64,000 nucleotides of DNA, taken from positions 186,001 through 250,000 of the forward strand of contig NZ_LMFH01000007.1 of assembly GCF_001427225.1 (NCBI RefSeq). The letters run 5' to 3'. The position numbers and the translations under genes were made by a program. This DNA comes from Lysobacter sp. Root494. GTDB taxonomy: Bacteria > Pseudomonadota > Gammaproteobacteria > Xanthomonadales > Xanthomonadaceae. Below the pieces are notes generated by a model. That model did no database searches. It was given only the letters and a program-made list of their open reading frames with translations, and had not been told where the DNA came from. Numbering within the stretch: position 1 is the first letter of the stretch; the number at the start of each line of letters is the position of its first letter. Positions 26,264 through 35,241 of this stretch are shown here, piece by piece.

Positions 26264-26685
26264 GGTCCCTCCCCCCGCTTGCGGGGAGAAGGACAGCGTC
26301 GCGAAGCGACGCCGGCTGAGGGGCGTGCGGCAACGGCAGAAGCGCCCTCATCCGCCCGTGGGGCACCTTCTCCCCACAAGCGGGGAGAAGGGAAACGGGG
26401 GCACTCCCTCGCCCCGTTTACGGGGAGAGGGACAGCGTCGCGAAGCGACGCAGGGTGAGGGGATGTGAGAGGACGTGCGGCGACGGCAAAGGCGCCCCCT
26501 CACCGCTCGTTGGGCACCCTCTCCCCGCAAGCGGGGAGAAGGGAGGGCGCTCCCTCGCCGTTTACGGAGAGAGGGACAGCGTCGCGAAGCGACGCAGGGT
26601 GAGGGGACGTGCGGCAACGGCAAAATCGCCCCTCTCCGCCCTGCGGGGCACCTTCTCCCCGCAAGCGGGGAGAAGGAGATCCGCA
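26264..26685. repeat. Three imperfect tandem repeats of about 140 bp
   Basis: Between the exported gene (26138) and the msrA stop (26687) the core GGACAGCGTCGCGAAGCGAC recurs at 26291, 26430 and 26574 (periods 139 and 144). Each copy also carries the palindromic arm CCCCGCAAGCGGGGA with variants, with CTCGC and TTTACGGGGAGAG segments. The array has many small stems, resembles short intergenic palindromic repeats of Lysobacter/Xanthomonas, and encodes nothing convincing. The 26139-26263 stretch before it holds the promoter region of the exported gene; nothing else was seen. Confidence 0.85.
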
Positions 26686-26686
26686 A

Positions 26687-27214
26687 CTACATCGCCGCCC
26701 GCTCCCGCCGCGGCAACTTCCACCCCGGGCGCGCGAAGTGGCAGGTGTACCCGGTCGGATATCGCTGCAGGTAATCCTGGTGCTCGGGTTCGGCTTCCCA
26801 GAAATCGCCTGCGGGTTCGACCTCGGTCACCACCTTGCCTGGCCACAGGCCTGACGCGTCGACGTCGGCAATCGTGTCCAGCGCAATGCGCTGCTGCTCC
26901 GGCGTCGTGTAGTAGATCGCCGAGCGGTACGACGTGCCGATGTCGTTGCCCTGCCGGTTGCGCGTGGTCGGGTCGTGGATCTGGAAGAAGAATTCCAGCA
27001 GCTCGCGATAGCTGATCCGCGAGGGATCGAAAATGATCTCCACCGCTTCGGCATGCGTGCCGTGATTGCGATAGGTCGCGTTCGGCACGTCGCCGCCGCT
27101 GTAACCCACGCGCGTGCTGACCACGCCGTCCATGCGGCGCAGCAGGTCCTGCACGCCCCAGAAACAGCCGCCGGCGAGCACCGCGCGCTCCAGCCCTGTC
27201 ATGTCGTTGCTCAT
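26687..27214 (-). CDS. msrA: Peptide methionine sulfoxide reductase MsrA
   Basis: The product has 175 residues. It reduces the S-diastereomer of protein methionine sulfoxide using thioredoxin. The GCFWG catalytic motif has Cys17, and [21 protein letters not shown] and T-S-Y-R-S-A-I-Y-Y are characteristic. It is cytosolic, with no signal peptide. Its ATG overlaps the stop of msrB by four bases (ATGA), so msrB and msrA are translationally coupled. Confidence 0.95.
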   Translation of the reverse strand: MSNDMTGLERAVLAGGCFWGVQDLLRRMDGVVSTRVGYSGGDVPNATYRNHGTHAEAVEIIFDPSRISYRELLEFFFQIHDPTTRNRQGNDIGTSYRSAIYYTTPEQQRIALDTIADVDASGLWPGKVVTEVEPAGDFWEAEPEHQDYLQRYPTGYTCHFARPGWKLPRRERAAM

Positions 27215-27654
27215 CGCACGTCCTCCACCTGGTCGAGATATTCGCCATAGCCCGCGGCTTCCATTTCCTCCCGCGGCACGAAGCGCAGCGACGCCGAATT
27301 GATGCAGTAGCGCAGTCCGCCCTGGTCGCGCGGACCGTCGTCGAATACATGTCCGAGGTGGCTGTCGCCATGCGCCGAACGCACTTCGGTGCGGATCATC
27401 CCGTGCGAGATGTCGCGTATTTCGCGCACGTTGGTGATCGGCCTGGTGAAGCTCGGCCAGCCGCAGCCGGATTCGAACTTGGCCGACGAAGCGAACAGCG
27501 GCTCGCCCGATACTACGTCCACATAGATGCCAGGACGCTTCTCGTTGAGGTATTCGCCGGTGCCCGGACGCTCGGTGGCGTTTTCCTGGGTGACGCGATA
27601 CTGCTCAGGCGTCAGCGCGGCAAGGGCCTCGGGGGTCTTGCGATAGTCGCTCAT
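27211..27654 (-). CDS. msrB: Peptide methionine sulfoxide reductase MsrB
   Basis: The product has 147 residues. It reduces the R-form of methionine sulfoxide. [11 protein letters not shown] and [11 protein letters not shown] are present, and the catalytic Cys is in G-L-R-Y-C-I-N-S. The two CxxC zinc pairs of many MsrBs are absent ([10 protein letters not shown] replaces the first), so this is the zinc-free type. GGAGCCCCC precedes the ATG at 27654. It is the first gene of the msrB-msrA operon. Confidence 0.95.
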   Translation of the reverse strand: MSDYRKTPEALAALTPEQYRVTQENATERPGTGEYLNEKRPGIYVDVVSGEPLFASSAKFESGCGWPSFTRPITNVREIRDISHGMIRTEVRSAHGDSHLGHVFDDGPRDQGGLRYCINSASLRFVPREEMEAAGYGEYLDQVEDVR

Positions 27655-27953
27655 GGGGGCTCCTGTGAAGCCGGGCGCCCGGCCCGGCACGGCATGGAAC
27701 GGATGCACCTTAGATGGGGCTCGACCGTGCGCAGTCCAAGTCCGCAACGATCGTCGAATTGCCAGCCAACAAGAGGCCGCAACCAGAGCATCGGGTTCGA
27801 ACTGCACTCAAAAAATGAATCCGCTCCCGCGCAACGCTGTACTGCCGAGCCATGCGCACCGCCTCGTGCAGCCACGGCTTTACACACACGGTCACCCGGA
27901 TTTGCCACTCGCAGGCGTAGCGTCATCGTGTCGTCTCGCCAAGGAGGACGGCC

Positions 27954-29129
27954 ATGAATCGCACCGTTTTACCGGCCCTGCTCTGCGCAGCCCTGTCCAT
28001 GCTCGCGAGCGGATGCGGCGAAGCACCCGCACAAACCCACACCATCGGCAGCGGGGGCGCTCGGCTTTCGCCACAGACGATCGCCGAAGGTCAGCGCATC
28101 TTCCGCTACGACACCTTCGGCGACGAACAACAGTGGACCGATCGCCTGCGCATGCACGAAGTGGTGCAAGGCCTCGATCCGACCACGGCACTCGCAGTCG
28201 GCCTGAAGGTGGATGCCGACGCGGTACCGCCCGAGGTGCTGGCCAACGCGCCGCTCGACGATCCGGCAACGACCGTCGCATTGCTGAAACTCAACGCCGT
28301 GGTCGGCGTGCAGGCCAGCGTCGATGCGAACAACCGCATCACGCGGCTGGGCATCACCTGTGCGCTGTGCCATTCCACCGTCGATGATTCGGTGGCACCC
28401 GGCATCGGTCACCGCCGCGACGGATGGCCCAATCGCGATCTCGATCCGGGCCGCATCATCGCGCTCTCGCCCGCGCTGCCGGACACAGTGAAAGCTGTCT
28501 ACAACAGCTGGGGCCCGGGCAAGTACGACCCGCGCTTCAACATCGACGGCCTGAACACCCCGCTGGTGTTGCCGCCGGCCTACGGCCTGCTCGGCATCAA
28601 GAACGAGACCTACACCGGCGATGGCCCGGTGTCGTACTGGAACGCCTATGTCGCCGTGACCCAGATGGGCGGACACGGCAACTTCCGCGACGATCGCCTC
28701 GGCATCAACATCGTGCAGACGCCGGATCTCGTCACCTCGAAGCTGCCCGCGCTGCGCGCGTACCAGCTCAGCCTGCGCGCACCGGCACCACCGCCCGGCA
28801 GTTATGACGCGATCGCAGCCAAGCGCGGCCGCGACGTCTTCGAACAGCACTGCATCGGCTGCCATGTCGGCTTCACCCGCACCGACAACAACAGCGGCCG
28901 CCTGCATGCACCGGAAGAAACCGGCATGGACGGCGCCTACGCCGCACGCACCGCCAACAAGGCCTACCGCACCACGCCGCTGCGTGGGCTGTGGCAACAT
29001 CCGCCGTATTTCCACGACGGCAGCGCCGCGACGCTGGACGACGTGGTGACGCATTACAACACCGTGTTGCAGCTGCAACTCAGCCAGGCGCAGCGCGATG
29101 ACCTGGTGGAGTTCCTGCGCACGTTGTAA
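27954..29129 (+). CDS. Di-heme c-type cytochrome lipoprotein
   Basis: The product has 391 residues. The N-terminal signal has a lipobox-like A-S-G-C (about residue 21). Two heme-binding motifs, CALCH and CIGCH, are present, the second in a cytochrome-c-like domain with L-R-G-L-W-Q-H-P-P-Y-F-H-D-G-S. The layout resembles MauG/cytochrome c peroxidase relatives, but with an unusual first domain. It is periplasmic and membrane-anchored, with a probable electron-transfer or peroxidase role. AAGGAGG precedes the ATG. Confidence 0.85.
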   Translation: MNRTVLPALLCAALSMLASGCGEAPAQTHTIGSGGARLSPQTIAEGQRIFRYDTFGDEQQWTDRLRMHEVVQGLDPTTALAVGLKVDADAVPPEVLANAPLDDPATTVALLKLNAVVGVQASVDANNRITRLGITCALCHSTVDDSVAPGIGHRRDGWPNRDLDPGRIIALSPALPDTVKAVYNSWGPGKYDPRFNIDGLNTPLVLPPAYGLLGIKNETYTGDGPVSYWNAYVAVTQMGGHGNFRDDRLGINIVQTPDLVTSKLPALRAYQLSLRAPAPPPGSYDAIAAKRGRDVFEQHCIGCHVGFTRTDNNSGRLHAPEETGMDGAYAARTANKAYRTTPLRGLWQHPPYFHDGSAATLDDVVTHYNTVLQLQLSQAQRDDLVEFLRTL

Positions 29130-29163
29130 GGCAGAAGTCGTAGCTGTCGGCAGAGACCACCGG

Positions 29164-29184
29164 AGACCCCGCGACGCGGGGTCT
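29164..29184 (+). terminator. Stem-loop terminator after the cytochrome gene
   Basis: AGACCCCGC and GCGGGGTCT pair perfectly over a GAC loop, 35 bases past the stop at 29129. The T-run is short (TT), so termination strength is uncertain. Confidence 0.5.
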
Positions 29185-29310
29185 TCGCGCAAAGACGATC
29201 CGCGGATCTCTGAAAGGTTCTGAATCGTTGTGATTTCCCGTGGCGCTGCCTTGCCAGCCCCTTCGCCACACCACCATGCTTCCCGCACGTCCACAGGGGA
29301 AAACTCAAGC

Positions 29311-29907
29311 ATGCACATCCGTCATCCGCGCGGCCGCCGCGCATCGCGCCCGCTCCTTGCCACTGCGCTGCTCACCGTCCTCGCCAGCGCGACCGCCTTC
29401 GCCGCCGACATCACGCCCGGCACCTACATGCTCGAAGGCGGCAGCTACACGATCACGATCGACAGGAACGGCGACGGCCTCGTCGTGCACGAGCCGAACA
29501 AGGACTCGCCCTACACCCGCTTCGACGACGACGAATTCCACTTCTGGAACGAGAACACGCAGACCAACTACGGTCTGCGCTACGTCGACGCGCGCACCAT
29601 CGAGGCCTTCAAGCCGGACATTCCCGACAACGTCCCCTCGCGCCTGGTGCTGATGGGCGGCAGTACCGACGCGGTCGTCGAGTCGGCCGACAGCGGACGC
29701 TGGGAACAACTCGCCGAGCAGTACAGCGCGCGCATCGAAGGCGATCCCGACAATGCGCAGGCGTGGTCCGCATGTGCGGCCGTGGCGATGAAGCGCGGCA
29801 TCTCCACCGTCGCCGACGCGGACGCCTACGCCGCGCAGATGAAGCAGATGCTGGCACTGATGATGGGAGAAGGCAGCGCGTCGCCGTGCCCGGAGGTCAT
29901 TCCCTGA
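29311..29907 (+). CDS. Exported hypothetical protein
   Basis: The product has 198 residues. The signal peptide ends A-F-A-A-D after residue 31. The beta-rich N-terminal half has a G-T-Y-M-L-E-G-G-S-Y-T-I-T-I-D-R-N-G-D-G-L-V-V pattern, with N-G-D-G possibly binding calcium. The C-terminal half is helical. AGGGGAAAA lies before the ATG at 29311. No family recognised; likely periplasmic. Confidence 0.7.
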   Translation: MHIRHPRGRRASRPLLATALLTVLASATAFAADITPGTYMLEGGSYTITIDRNGDGLVVHEPNKDSPYTRFDDDEFHFWNENTQTNYGLRYVDARTIEAFKPDIPDNVPSRLVLMGGSTDAVVESADSGRWEQLAEQYSARIEGDPDNAQAWSACAAVAMKRGISTVADADAYAAQMKQMLALMMGEGSASPCPEVIP

Positions 29908-30061
29908 CGGGTAACGGGGGCGTCGCTGACGCACGATTGCAAATGGCGCGTCGCCTCCCGGCATGGCGAGGCGATGCGGATGCGGTTTCGTCGCCCAAGC
30001 GCGTCGACACGGGGAAAGGCGGCGCGGCGCTATGCTGGCGCCCCCGTTTTCGCTGATCCCC

Positions 30062-30706
30062 ATGACCGATACGCCCGCCCTGCCGTTGCTCACCGCCGCC
30101 GAAGCGCGCGTGCTGGGCTGCCTGATCGAAAAAGAAGCCACCACCCCCGACACCTATCCGCTCACCGTCAACGCCGCGCAGGTCGCCGCGAACCAGAAGA
30201 CGGCGCGCGACCCGCTGATGAACCTCGATCCGGGCGAGGTCAATCACGTACTGCGCCAGCTGGAAGCGAAGGGCCTGGCGAAGCAGGTCTTCTCCTCCCG
30301 CGCGGAGCGCTACGAACATCGCAGCGGCACTTTCTTCAGCCTGCCCAAGCCGCAGGTCGCACTGCTCGGCCTGCTGCTGCTGCGCGGCGCGCAGACCGTG
30401 CACGAACTGCTCGCCCGCAGCGAACGCCTGGCGAAGTTCGATGACGCCGAAGACGTGCGCCATCACCTCGAGCGGCTGATGCAGCGGCAACCCGCACTGG
30501 CCATGCAGATCCCGCGCGGCCCCGGTCAGCGCGAGGACCGCTACATGCACCTGCTCAGTGGCGCGGTGGATACGGCCGCGATTTCCGAACGGCTGGCACA
30601 GCGCGGCGAATCGGAATCCTCATCGTCGTCGCTCGAAGCACGCGTGGCTGCGCTCGAAAGCGAAGTGGCGATGCTGCGCGAGGAAATCGCGGCGCTGCAA
30701 CGATAG
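30062..30706 (+). CDS. yceH: YceH family protein (DUF480)
   Basis: The product has 214 residues, of normal family length. A double winged-helix fold is signalled by [37 protein letters not shown] and [14 protein letters not shown]. The C-terminal 40 residues form a Ser-rich linker plus a coiled coil ([15 protein letters not shown]). The function is unknown; it is cytosolic, perhaps DNA-binding. No strong Shine-Dalgarno precedes the ATG. Confidence 0.95.
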   Translation: MTDTPALPLLTAAEARVLGCLIEKEATTPDTYPLTVNAAQVAANQKTARDPLMNLDPGEVNHVLRQLEAKGLAKQVFSSRAERYEHRSGTFFSLPKPQVALLGLLLLRGAQTVHELLARSERLAKFDDAEDVRHHLERLMQRQPALAMQIPRGPGQREDRYMHLLSGAVDTAAISERLAQRGESESSSSSLEARVAALESEVAMLREEIAALQR

Positions 30707-30834
30707 GCAGCGCTTGTGGGGTGAAGCAGTCGCCGCACCCGCCTGCAGCCGAGCTTCGCGCGCGCATTCACGCCGATTTCGCCATCCCGTATCAGCGGCA
30801 GCGCTAGCGTCGGATTCCCATCCGGAGCTTGCCC

Positions 30835-31596
30835 GTGAACATCCTTCCGCGAGCGACCCTCGCGCTGTCCGCCGCCTTGTCCCTCATCGGCATGTCGTCC
30901 GCCATCGCCGGCGACCTGATCCAGCCGCAGTTCCGGATCGGGAACTTCAGCAACCCGCTGCGCATCGACAACTGGCTGCTGCCGATGAAATCCAACACCT
31001 ATGCCGTACTGTACGAACGCGAGGATGGCGAATGCATGGTCAATGACGTCATCGTTACCGACCACGCCAAGCGCGACTTCATCGGCAGCTACGCGGGTCT
31101 TGCCGCGCGCGAGGTACGCGACATCGTGTACCTCGACGAGGACTGCAGCGGAGCGCGCGGCGTGGTGCTCGAATACACCCTCGACTGGTACGCCCAGGAC
31201 AACGGCGGCAACGTCTGGTATCTCGGCGAGGACACGATCGAGTACGAATACGACGACGCAGGCCATCGCATCGGCAGCAGCCGCGAAGGTTCGTGGGAAG
31301 CAGGACGCGACGGCAAGGCCGGCATCGTGATGTTCGCGCGCCCGGAAGTCGGCAAGCGCTATCGACAGGAATATTCGCCAGGCGTGGCCGAAGACGAAGC
31401 GGTGATCGTGGCAGTCGGCATCCGCGTCGACACGGCGCTCGGCCACTTCAGGGAGTGCATCAAGACCCGCGAGTCGACGCCGCTGGAGCCGGGCCTCTAT
31501 GAGTACAAGTACCACTGCCCCAACCTCGGCCTGGTACGCGTGGTCGCTCCGTTCGCTGACGGTGGCGCGGAGCTGATGAAGACGGGCGTGCGTTGA
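30835..31596 (+). CDS. Exported hypothetical protein (paralog of 37.5-kb fragment)
   Basis: The product has 253 residues. I start at the GTG at 30835 because CCGGAGC is seven bases upstream; a TTG at 30829 is an alternative. The signal peptide ends near S-A-I-A-G-D. The mature N-terminus is D-L-I-Q-P-Q-F-R-I-G-N-F, matched by E-L-L-Q-P-Q-F-R-I-E-N-L in the pseudogene at 37507. The rest is acidic and beta-rich with two Cys pairs. The family is unknown to me. It is convergent with a minus-strand lipoprotein gene across a stem-loop at 31708-31729. Confidence 0.7.
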   Translation: MNILPRATLALSAALSLIGMSSAIAGDLIQPQFRIGNFSNPLRIDNWLLPMKSNTYAVLYEREDGECMVNDVIVTDHAKRDFIGSYAGLAAREVRDIVYLDEDCSGARGVVLEYTLDWYAQDNGGNVWYLGEDTIEYEYDDAGHRIGSSREGSWEAGRDGKAGIVMFARPEVGKRYRQEYSPGVAEDEAVIVAVGIRVDTALGHFRECIKTRESTPLEPGLYEYKYHCPNLGLVRVVAPFADGGAELMKTGVR

Positions 31597-31707
31597 TCCC
31601 TCGCTCCGGCGGGACGTGAGGAGGGTTGAGCACAGCGAGCGTTGTGGCGATGGCAACGGCAAACCGCAGGCGCGGAGAAGCAGCCTGTCGCAACGCCCTT
31701 CTCCAGC

Positions 31708-31729
31708 AGTGCCGAGCGAGTTCGGCACT
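31708..31729. terminator. Stem-loop between convergent genes
   Basis: AGTGCCGA and TCGGCACT pair around a six-base loop between the stops at 31596 and 31769. No T-run is seen on either strand, so it is only a weak terminator candidate. Confidence 0.3.
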
Positions 31730-31768
31730 ACACCGGCAACCAATCGTGTCCGGGCGGGCCGTCGGGGA

Positions 31769-32695
31769 TCAACGCGGACTGGAGGCTCCCGCCTTGGGTG
31801 CTTCCGCCTGCGACGCTTCCGCGCTTGCCGCTGCTCCCGCAGGGGCTTCCGGCATCGCCGCTGCGCTCGCAACCGCTTGTGTCGTGACCGGGACCGGCGC
31901 CGCTGCAACCGCGCCCTCCGGCAGCGGCAGGTGCAACCCCGCCAGCGCCTGCCGCGTATCGATCACCACGCGCTCTTCGGCATCCCCGGCGCGGTAGCCG
32001 ACCGTCAACGCATTCGGCGCCGGCGAGATCGGGAAGAACAGATCGAGCATCACCGCTGCACCCGGCGCCACGGTCACCGGCAATGGCGTGGCGCGCGCCT
32101 GGATGCGCTTGTTCATCTTGCTCGCACGTACCGAACGCACGATGCCGACCGTGCCCAGCACCGGCCCCGTCGCAATGAGTCCGAACGCCGCGCCGAACGC
32201 CAGCGAACTGGAGCTCGCGCCGCCCATGAGCCCCAGGCTCAGCGTCGAGGCATAGGCAACGCCACCGGCCGTCGAGGCCGCTCCCAACGTACCCATTCCC
32301 GCGCCGCCCAGGCCGGTGTAGACCGTCACGCCCTGGTCCTTGTAGCGCCGGGCCATCTGCTTCGACCCCTTGATCAGTTCCTTGCGCGAGGCCAGCGGCG
32401 TCGCCGGCGTGCCGCTGGAATCCTCCAGCACCGCGCCGGTGATCGAGATCGGTGCCGTGCTGGTGTTGCGCACGCGGACGAGGTACTCGTCCCACACCGC
32501 TTCCTCGGCCCAGGAACCCGGGCTTTCCGACACGAGCACCCACGTCAGCTGCGCGTTCGCCTGCGGCGACGCGGCTTCGGCCAGGACGCGGTCCGTCGGT
32601 GGAGGGGGCGCGTCCTTGGCGATCTTCGCGCCGCACGCGCTCAACGCGAGGGCCATCAACAGTGCCGCGACGGGCACGTGCGACCGGATACGCAT
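31769..32695 (-). CDS. Lipoprotein with hydrophobic Gly/Ala core
   Basis: The product has 308 residues, with lipobox L-S-A-C (Cys21) and a Pro-rich stretch after it. A beta-rich domain follows (V-R-V-R-N-T-S-T-A-P-I-S-I-T-G-A-V-L). Residues roughly 125-190 are hydrophobic and Gly/Ala-rich, perhaps one or two membrane-inserting helices. The tail is Ala/Pro/Glu-rich and low-complexity. No family recognised. It should be anchored in the envelope. Confidence 0.7.
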   Translation of the reverse strand: MRIRSHVPVAALLMALALSACGAKIAKDAPPPPTDRVLAEAASPQANAQLTWVLVSESPGSWAEEAVWDEYLVRVRNTSTAPISITGAVLEDSSGTPATPLASRKELIKGSKQMARRYKDQGVTVYTGLGGAGMGTLGAASTAGGVAYASTLSLGLMGGASSSSLAFGAAFGLIATGPVLGTVGIVRSVRASKMNKRIQARATPLPVTVAPGAAVMLDLFFPISPAPNALTVGYRAGDAEERVVIDTRQALAGLHLPLPEGAVAAAPVPVTTQAVASAAAMPEAPAGAAASAEASQAEAPKAGASSPR

Positions 32696-32936
32696 GTTTT
32701 TCCCCTATCAGGACGAGCGACGTCCCACCATTACCGCAGCCTTACGCGGGATGGCCATGGCCTCGGCCAATCGTTGCCGTGCGCAATTACCCATAACGCC
32801 GCATCGCGTATGCGCTCTTGCTTCCTGCCCTGCCAAGCCAGCACGGCAACTACACGACGGTTGCCACGGCCGGAGTCACGCATCGGCAACGGCGCCGGCA
32901 CTACCTTCCGGTGTCGTTCCAGAAGGAGCGATCGAC

Positions 32937-33503
32937 ATGGCCAACAGGCAGTATCCGTCCCCACCTCGACCGGCGCGCTCCGCGCCGGTGGCGCTCCAGC
33001 GCGAAGCAACCCGCGCCACCGCCAACATCCGCGTCACCTCGCCGCAGATTGACGCCAACGCACCGATTCCCGAACGCCACACCGAGTACGGCGAAGGCCG
33101 CTCGCCCGCACTGCGCTGGCAAACGACAGGCGGCGCGCGTTCGTACGCCGTGCTGGTGGAAGACCCGGATGCGCCCACCGCCGAGCCCTTCGTGCACTGG
33201 CTGGCCTGGAACATCCCGCCCGACATGCACGAACTTCCCGAAGACATTCGTGCCGACACGAAACCGCAGCCACCCTCCGGCATCCGCCAGGGCCGCAATG
33301 ACCGCGGCAGCATCGGCTGGTTCGGCCCGCGCCCACCCGCGGGCGACGCGCCGCACCACTACCATTTCCAGGTACTCGCGCTCGACGCGATGCTCGACCT
33401 GGAAGAAGGCGCTTCGCGCGACGACCTGCTGCGCACCATCGACGGCCGCGTGATCGCAAAGGGCGAGCTGGTGGCGACGAGCCAGGCGCCGACGCAGCAG
33501 TAG
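32937..33503 (+). CDS. PEBP (YbhB/YbcL) family protein
   Basis: The product has 188 residues without a signal peptide. A YbhB/YbcL-type phosphatidylethanolamine-binding fold is marked by SPALRWQTTGGARSYAVLVE, EDPDAPTAEPFVHWLAWNIP and YHFQVLALD. The conserved D-P-D and H-W ligand site is intact. An Arg/Ala/Pro-rich N-terminal extension of about 30 residues is present. AGAAGGAGCG lies before the ATG. The function of bacterial members is unknown. Confidence 0.9.
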   Translation: MANRQYPSPPRPARSAPVALQREATRATANIRVTSPQIDANAPIPERHTEYGEGRSPALRWQTTGGARSYAVLVEDPDAPTAEPFVHWLAWNIPPDMHELPEDIRADTKPQPPSGIRQGRNDRGSIGWFGPRPPAGDAPHHYHFQVLALDAMLDLEEGASRDDLLRTIDGRVIAKGELVATSQAPTQQ

Positions 33504-33732
33504 TCCGTCAGCTGGGAGCGGACGCGACACTTCGATCGTGCGTCGGTACCGCAGCACTGAAAACGGATCGCATCGGCCACCCTTGGGCAGCCGGTGCGTA
33601 GTCGTATTTGCCTGCCAATGAAGTCTGACAGAGCCCGGTTGGGGCGATCCTTGTGCGTGTCGGCGATGCCGTGCCGAACGCGCTTGATCGCGCATTCCGG
33701 CAACACCTGCGCAGCGCGCGACCCGGAGCCGC

Positions 33733-33987
33733 TCAGAACGCGAGCACCTCATGGCGCGTGTGACGGAACGCCGCGTCCACGACTGTGCTGTCCACGACCG
33801 AAGCCACGCGCACGCCGCTGCGCGCGAGCGCCGTCTTCGCATCCTCCACGGTCAGCCGTCCTTCGATGCGCACCAGCTTTGCATCCAGGTCGAAGTTGAT
33901 CCGCGCGCCGACGTCCATCTGCAGCAGGGCATCGGTGATGCTGCGCACGCGCTTCCGGTCGTCCAGGCCATGCAGGCGCAGTTTCAT
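33733..33987 (-). CDS. HMA-like small protein without CxxC
   Basis: The product has 84 residues with a beta-alpha-beta-beta-alpha-beta pattern: MKLRLHGLDDRKRVRSITDA, then A-R-I-N-F-D-L-D-A-K-L-V-R-I-E-G. This is the ferredoxin-like heavy-metal-associated fold, but the CxxC metal site is replaced by G-L-D-D. Its ATG overlaps the stop of the upstream metallo-beta-lactamase-fold gene by four bases, so expression is coupled. It may be a protein-interaction partner rather than a metal chaperone. Confidence 0.6.
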   Translation of the reverse strand: MKLRLHGLDDRKRVRSITDALLQMDVGARINFDLDAKLVRIEGRLTVEDAKTALARSGVRVASVVDSTVVDAAFRHTRHEVLAF

Positions 33988-35150
33988 CGCGACGTGCCAC
34001 CGTCGTACGCCTGCGCGACGCCCGCATCCTGCGTTTCGCGCCACCACGGCGTCGCCGCGCGCGGTGCGGACAGATCCAGGCGTTCGCCCATGCGCGGCGT
34101 GGCCAGGGCGATGCCGCGTTGGGCACTGAGCGCTGAGACGCGCTCGAACGGTTCGGTCCAGCCGTGCAGCGCGAGGTCGAAGGTGCCGTTGTGCACCGGC
34201 AGCAGCCAGCGGCCGCGCAGGTCCTGGTGCGCCTGCACGGTCTGTTCGGGCTGCATGTGCACGTACGGCCACTGCGGGTCGTAGGCACCCGTTTCCATCA
34301 GCGTGACGTCGAAAGGGCCGAAGCGGCGGCCGATCTCCTTGAAGCCATCGAAGTAGCCGGTGTCACCGCTGAAGAACACACGCAGTTCGGCCGCGTTATC
34401 GTGGGCCGCATCGATGATCGTCCACGACGCCCACAGCGTCCTGTTGCCGTCGAACAAGCCACGACCGGAGAAGTGCTGCGCCGGCGTCGCGGTGAACTGC
34501 ACGCCGTCGATGCTCGTGCCCTGCCACCAGTCGAACTGCCGCACCTTCTCCGGCGCGACGCCCCAGGCGACCAGGCGATCACCGACGCCGAGCGGGGTGA
34601 GGAAGACATCGGCGGTCTTCGCCAGCTGCATGACGGTGTCGCGATCGAGGTGGTCGTAATGGTCGTGCGAGAGGATCACGCCGCGCAGCGGCGGCAGGTC
34701 TTCGAGCGCGATCGGTGGCGCGTGGAAGCGCTTCGGCCCCATCCACTGCACCGGCGAGGCGCGCTCGGCGAACACCGGATCGGTGATCCAGAAGCCGCCG
34801 CGCAGCTTGATCAGCATCGTCGAGTGGCCGAGCCGGAACAGGCTGCGGTCCGGGGCGGCTTCGAGCCCCGCGCGGGTTAGCGCCAGCACCGGCGGCGCGG
34901 CCTTCGGGGTGGCGTCGGCGGGCTTGTTGAGCAGGACGTTCCAGACGATGCCCAGGGTCTTGAACAAGCCGTCGGCCGGCTTCGGGACCGGGTTACGGAA
35001 GACGCCTTCGGCGAACTGCGGCGAGGCCTCGTAAGCGGCGAGGGGAAGATTGGTCTTGGCGGCGGACAGCAGGCAGGCACTCACGATCAGGACTCCGGAG
35101 AGGAGCACGAGGCGACGCAGGCGGGGGAAGCGGGGGCGTCGCGCGTTCAT
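33984..35150 (-). CDS. MBL-fold metallo-hydrolase, membrane-anchored
   Basis: The product has 388 residues. An N-terminal basic region and hydrophobic helix (L-V-L-L-S-G-V-L-I-V-S-A-C-L-L) suggest an inner-membrane anchor or signal. The catalytic motif S-H-D-H-Y-D-H-L (HxHxDH), a bridging D in F-F-S-G-D-T-G-Y and distal H in L-L-P-V-H-N-G-T identify the UlaG/NAPE-PLD-like metallo-beta-lactamase superfamily. It could hydrolyse phosphodiester lipids. It is divergent from a TetR gene with palindromic sites between them. Confidence 0.85.
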   Translation of the reverse strand: MNARRPRFPRLRRLVLLSGVLIVSACLLSAAKTNLPLAAYEASPQFAEGVFRNPVPKPADGLFKTLGIVWNVLLNKPADATPKAAPPVLALTRAGLEAAPDRSLFRLGHSTMLIKLRGGFWITDPVFAERASPVQWMGPKRFHAPPIALEDLPPLRGVILSHDHYDHLDRDTVMQLAKTADVFLTPLGVGDRLVAWGVAPEKVRQFDWWQGTSIDGVQFTATPAQHFSGRGLFDGNRTLWASWTIIDAAHDNAAELRVFFSGDTGYFDGFKEIGRRFGPFDVTLMETGAYDPQWPYVHMQPEQTVQAHQDLRGRWLLPVHNGTFDLALHGWTEPFERVSALSAQRGIALATPRMGERLDLSAPRAATPWWRETQDAGVAQAYDGGTSR

Positions 35151-35180
35151 GCAGGGGCGGATGAATGGGTTCGGAAGAAG

Positions 35181-35236
35181 TACACCACACAGTGTAGTTT
35201 TAATTCCAGAAAAGTAAACTACCCGGTGTAAACTTT
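35181..35236. promoter_or_regulatory. Likely TetR operator sites
   Basis: In the 91-base gap between the divergent MBL and TetR genes, TACACCACACAGTGTA (35181-35196) is an interrupted palindrome. A second site at about 35213-35234 contains AAACTACCCGGTGTAAAC. Both share an AAACTAC/GTGTA core on one strand or the other. Position and symmetry suggest binding of the adjacent TetR protein to repress both promoters. Confidence 0.55.
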
Positions 35237-35241
35237 CCGCC

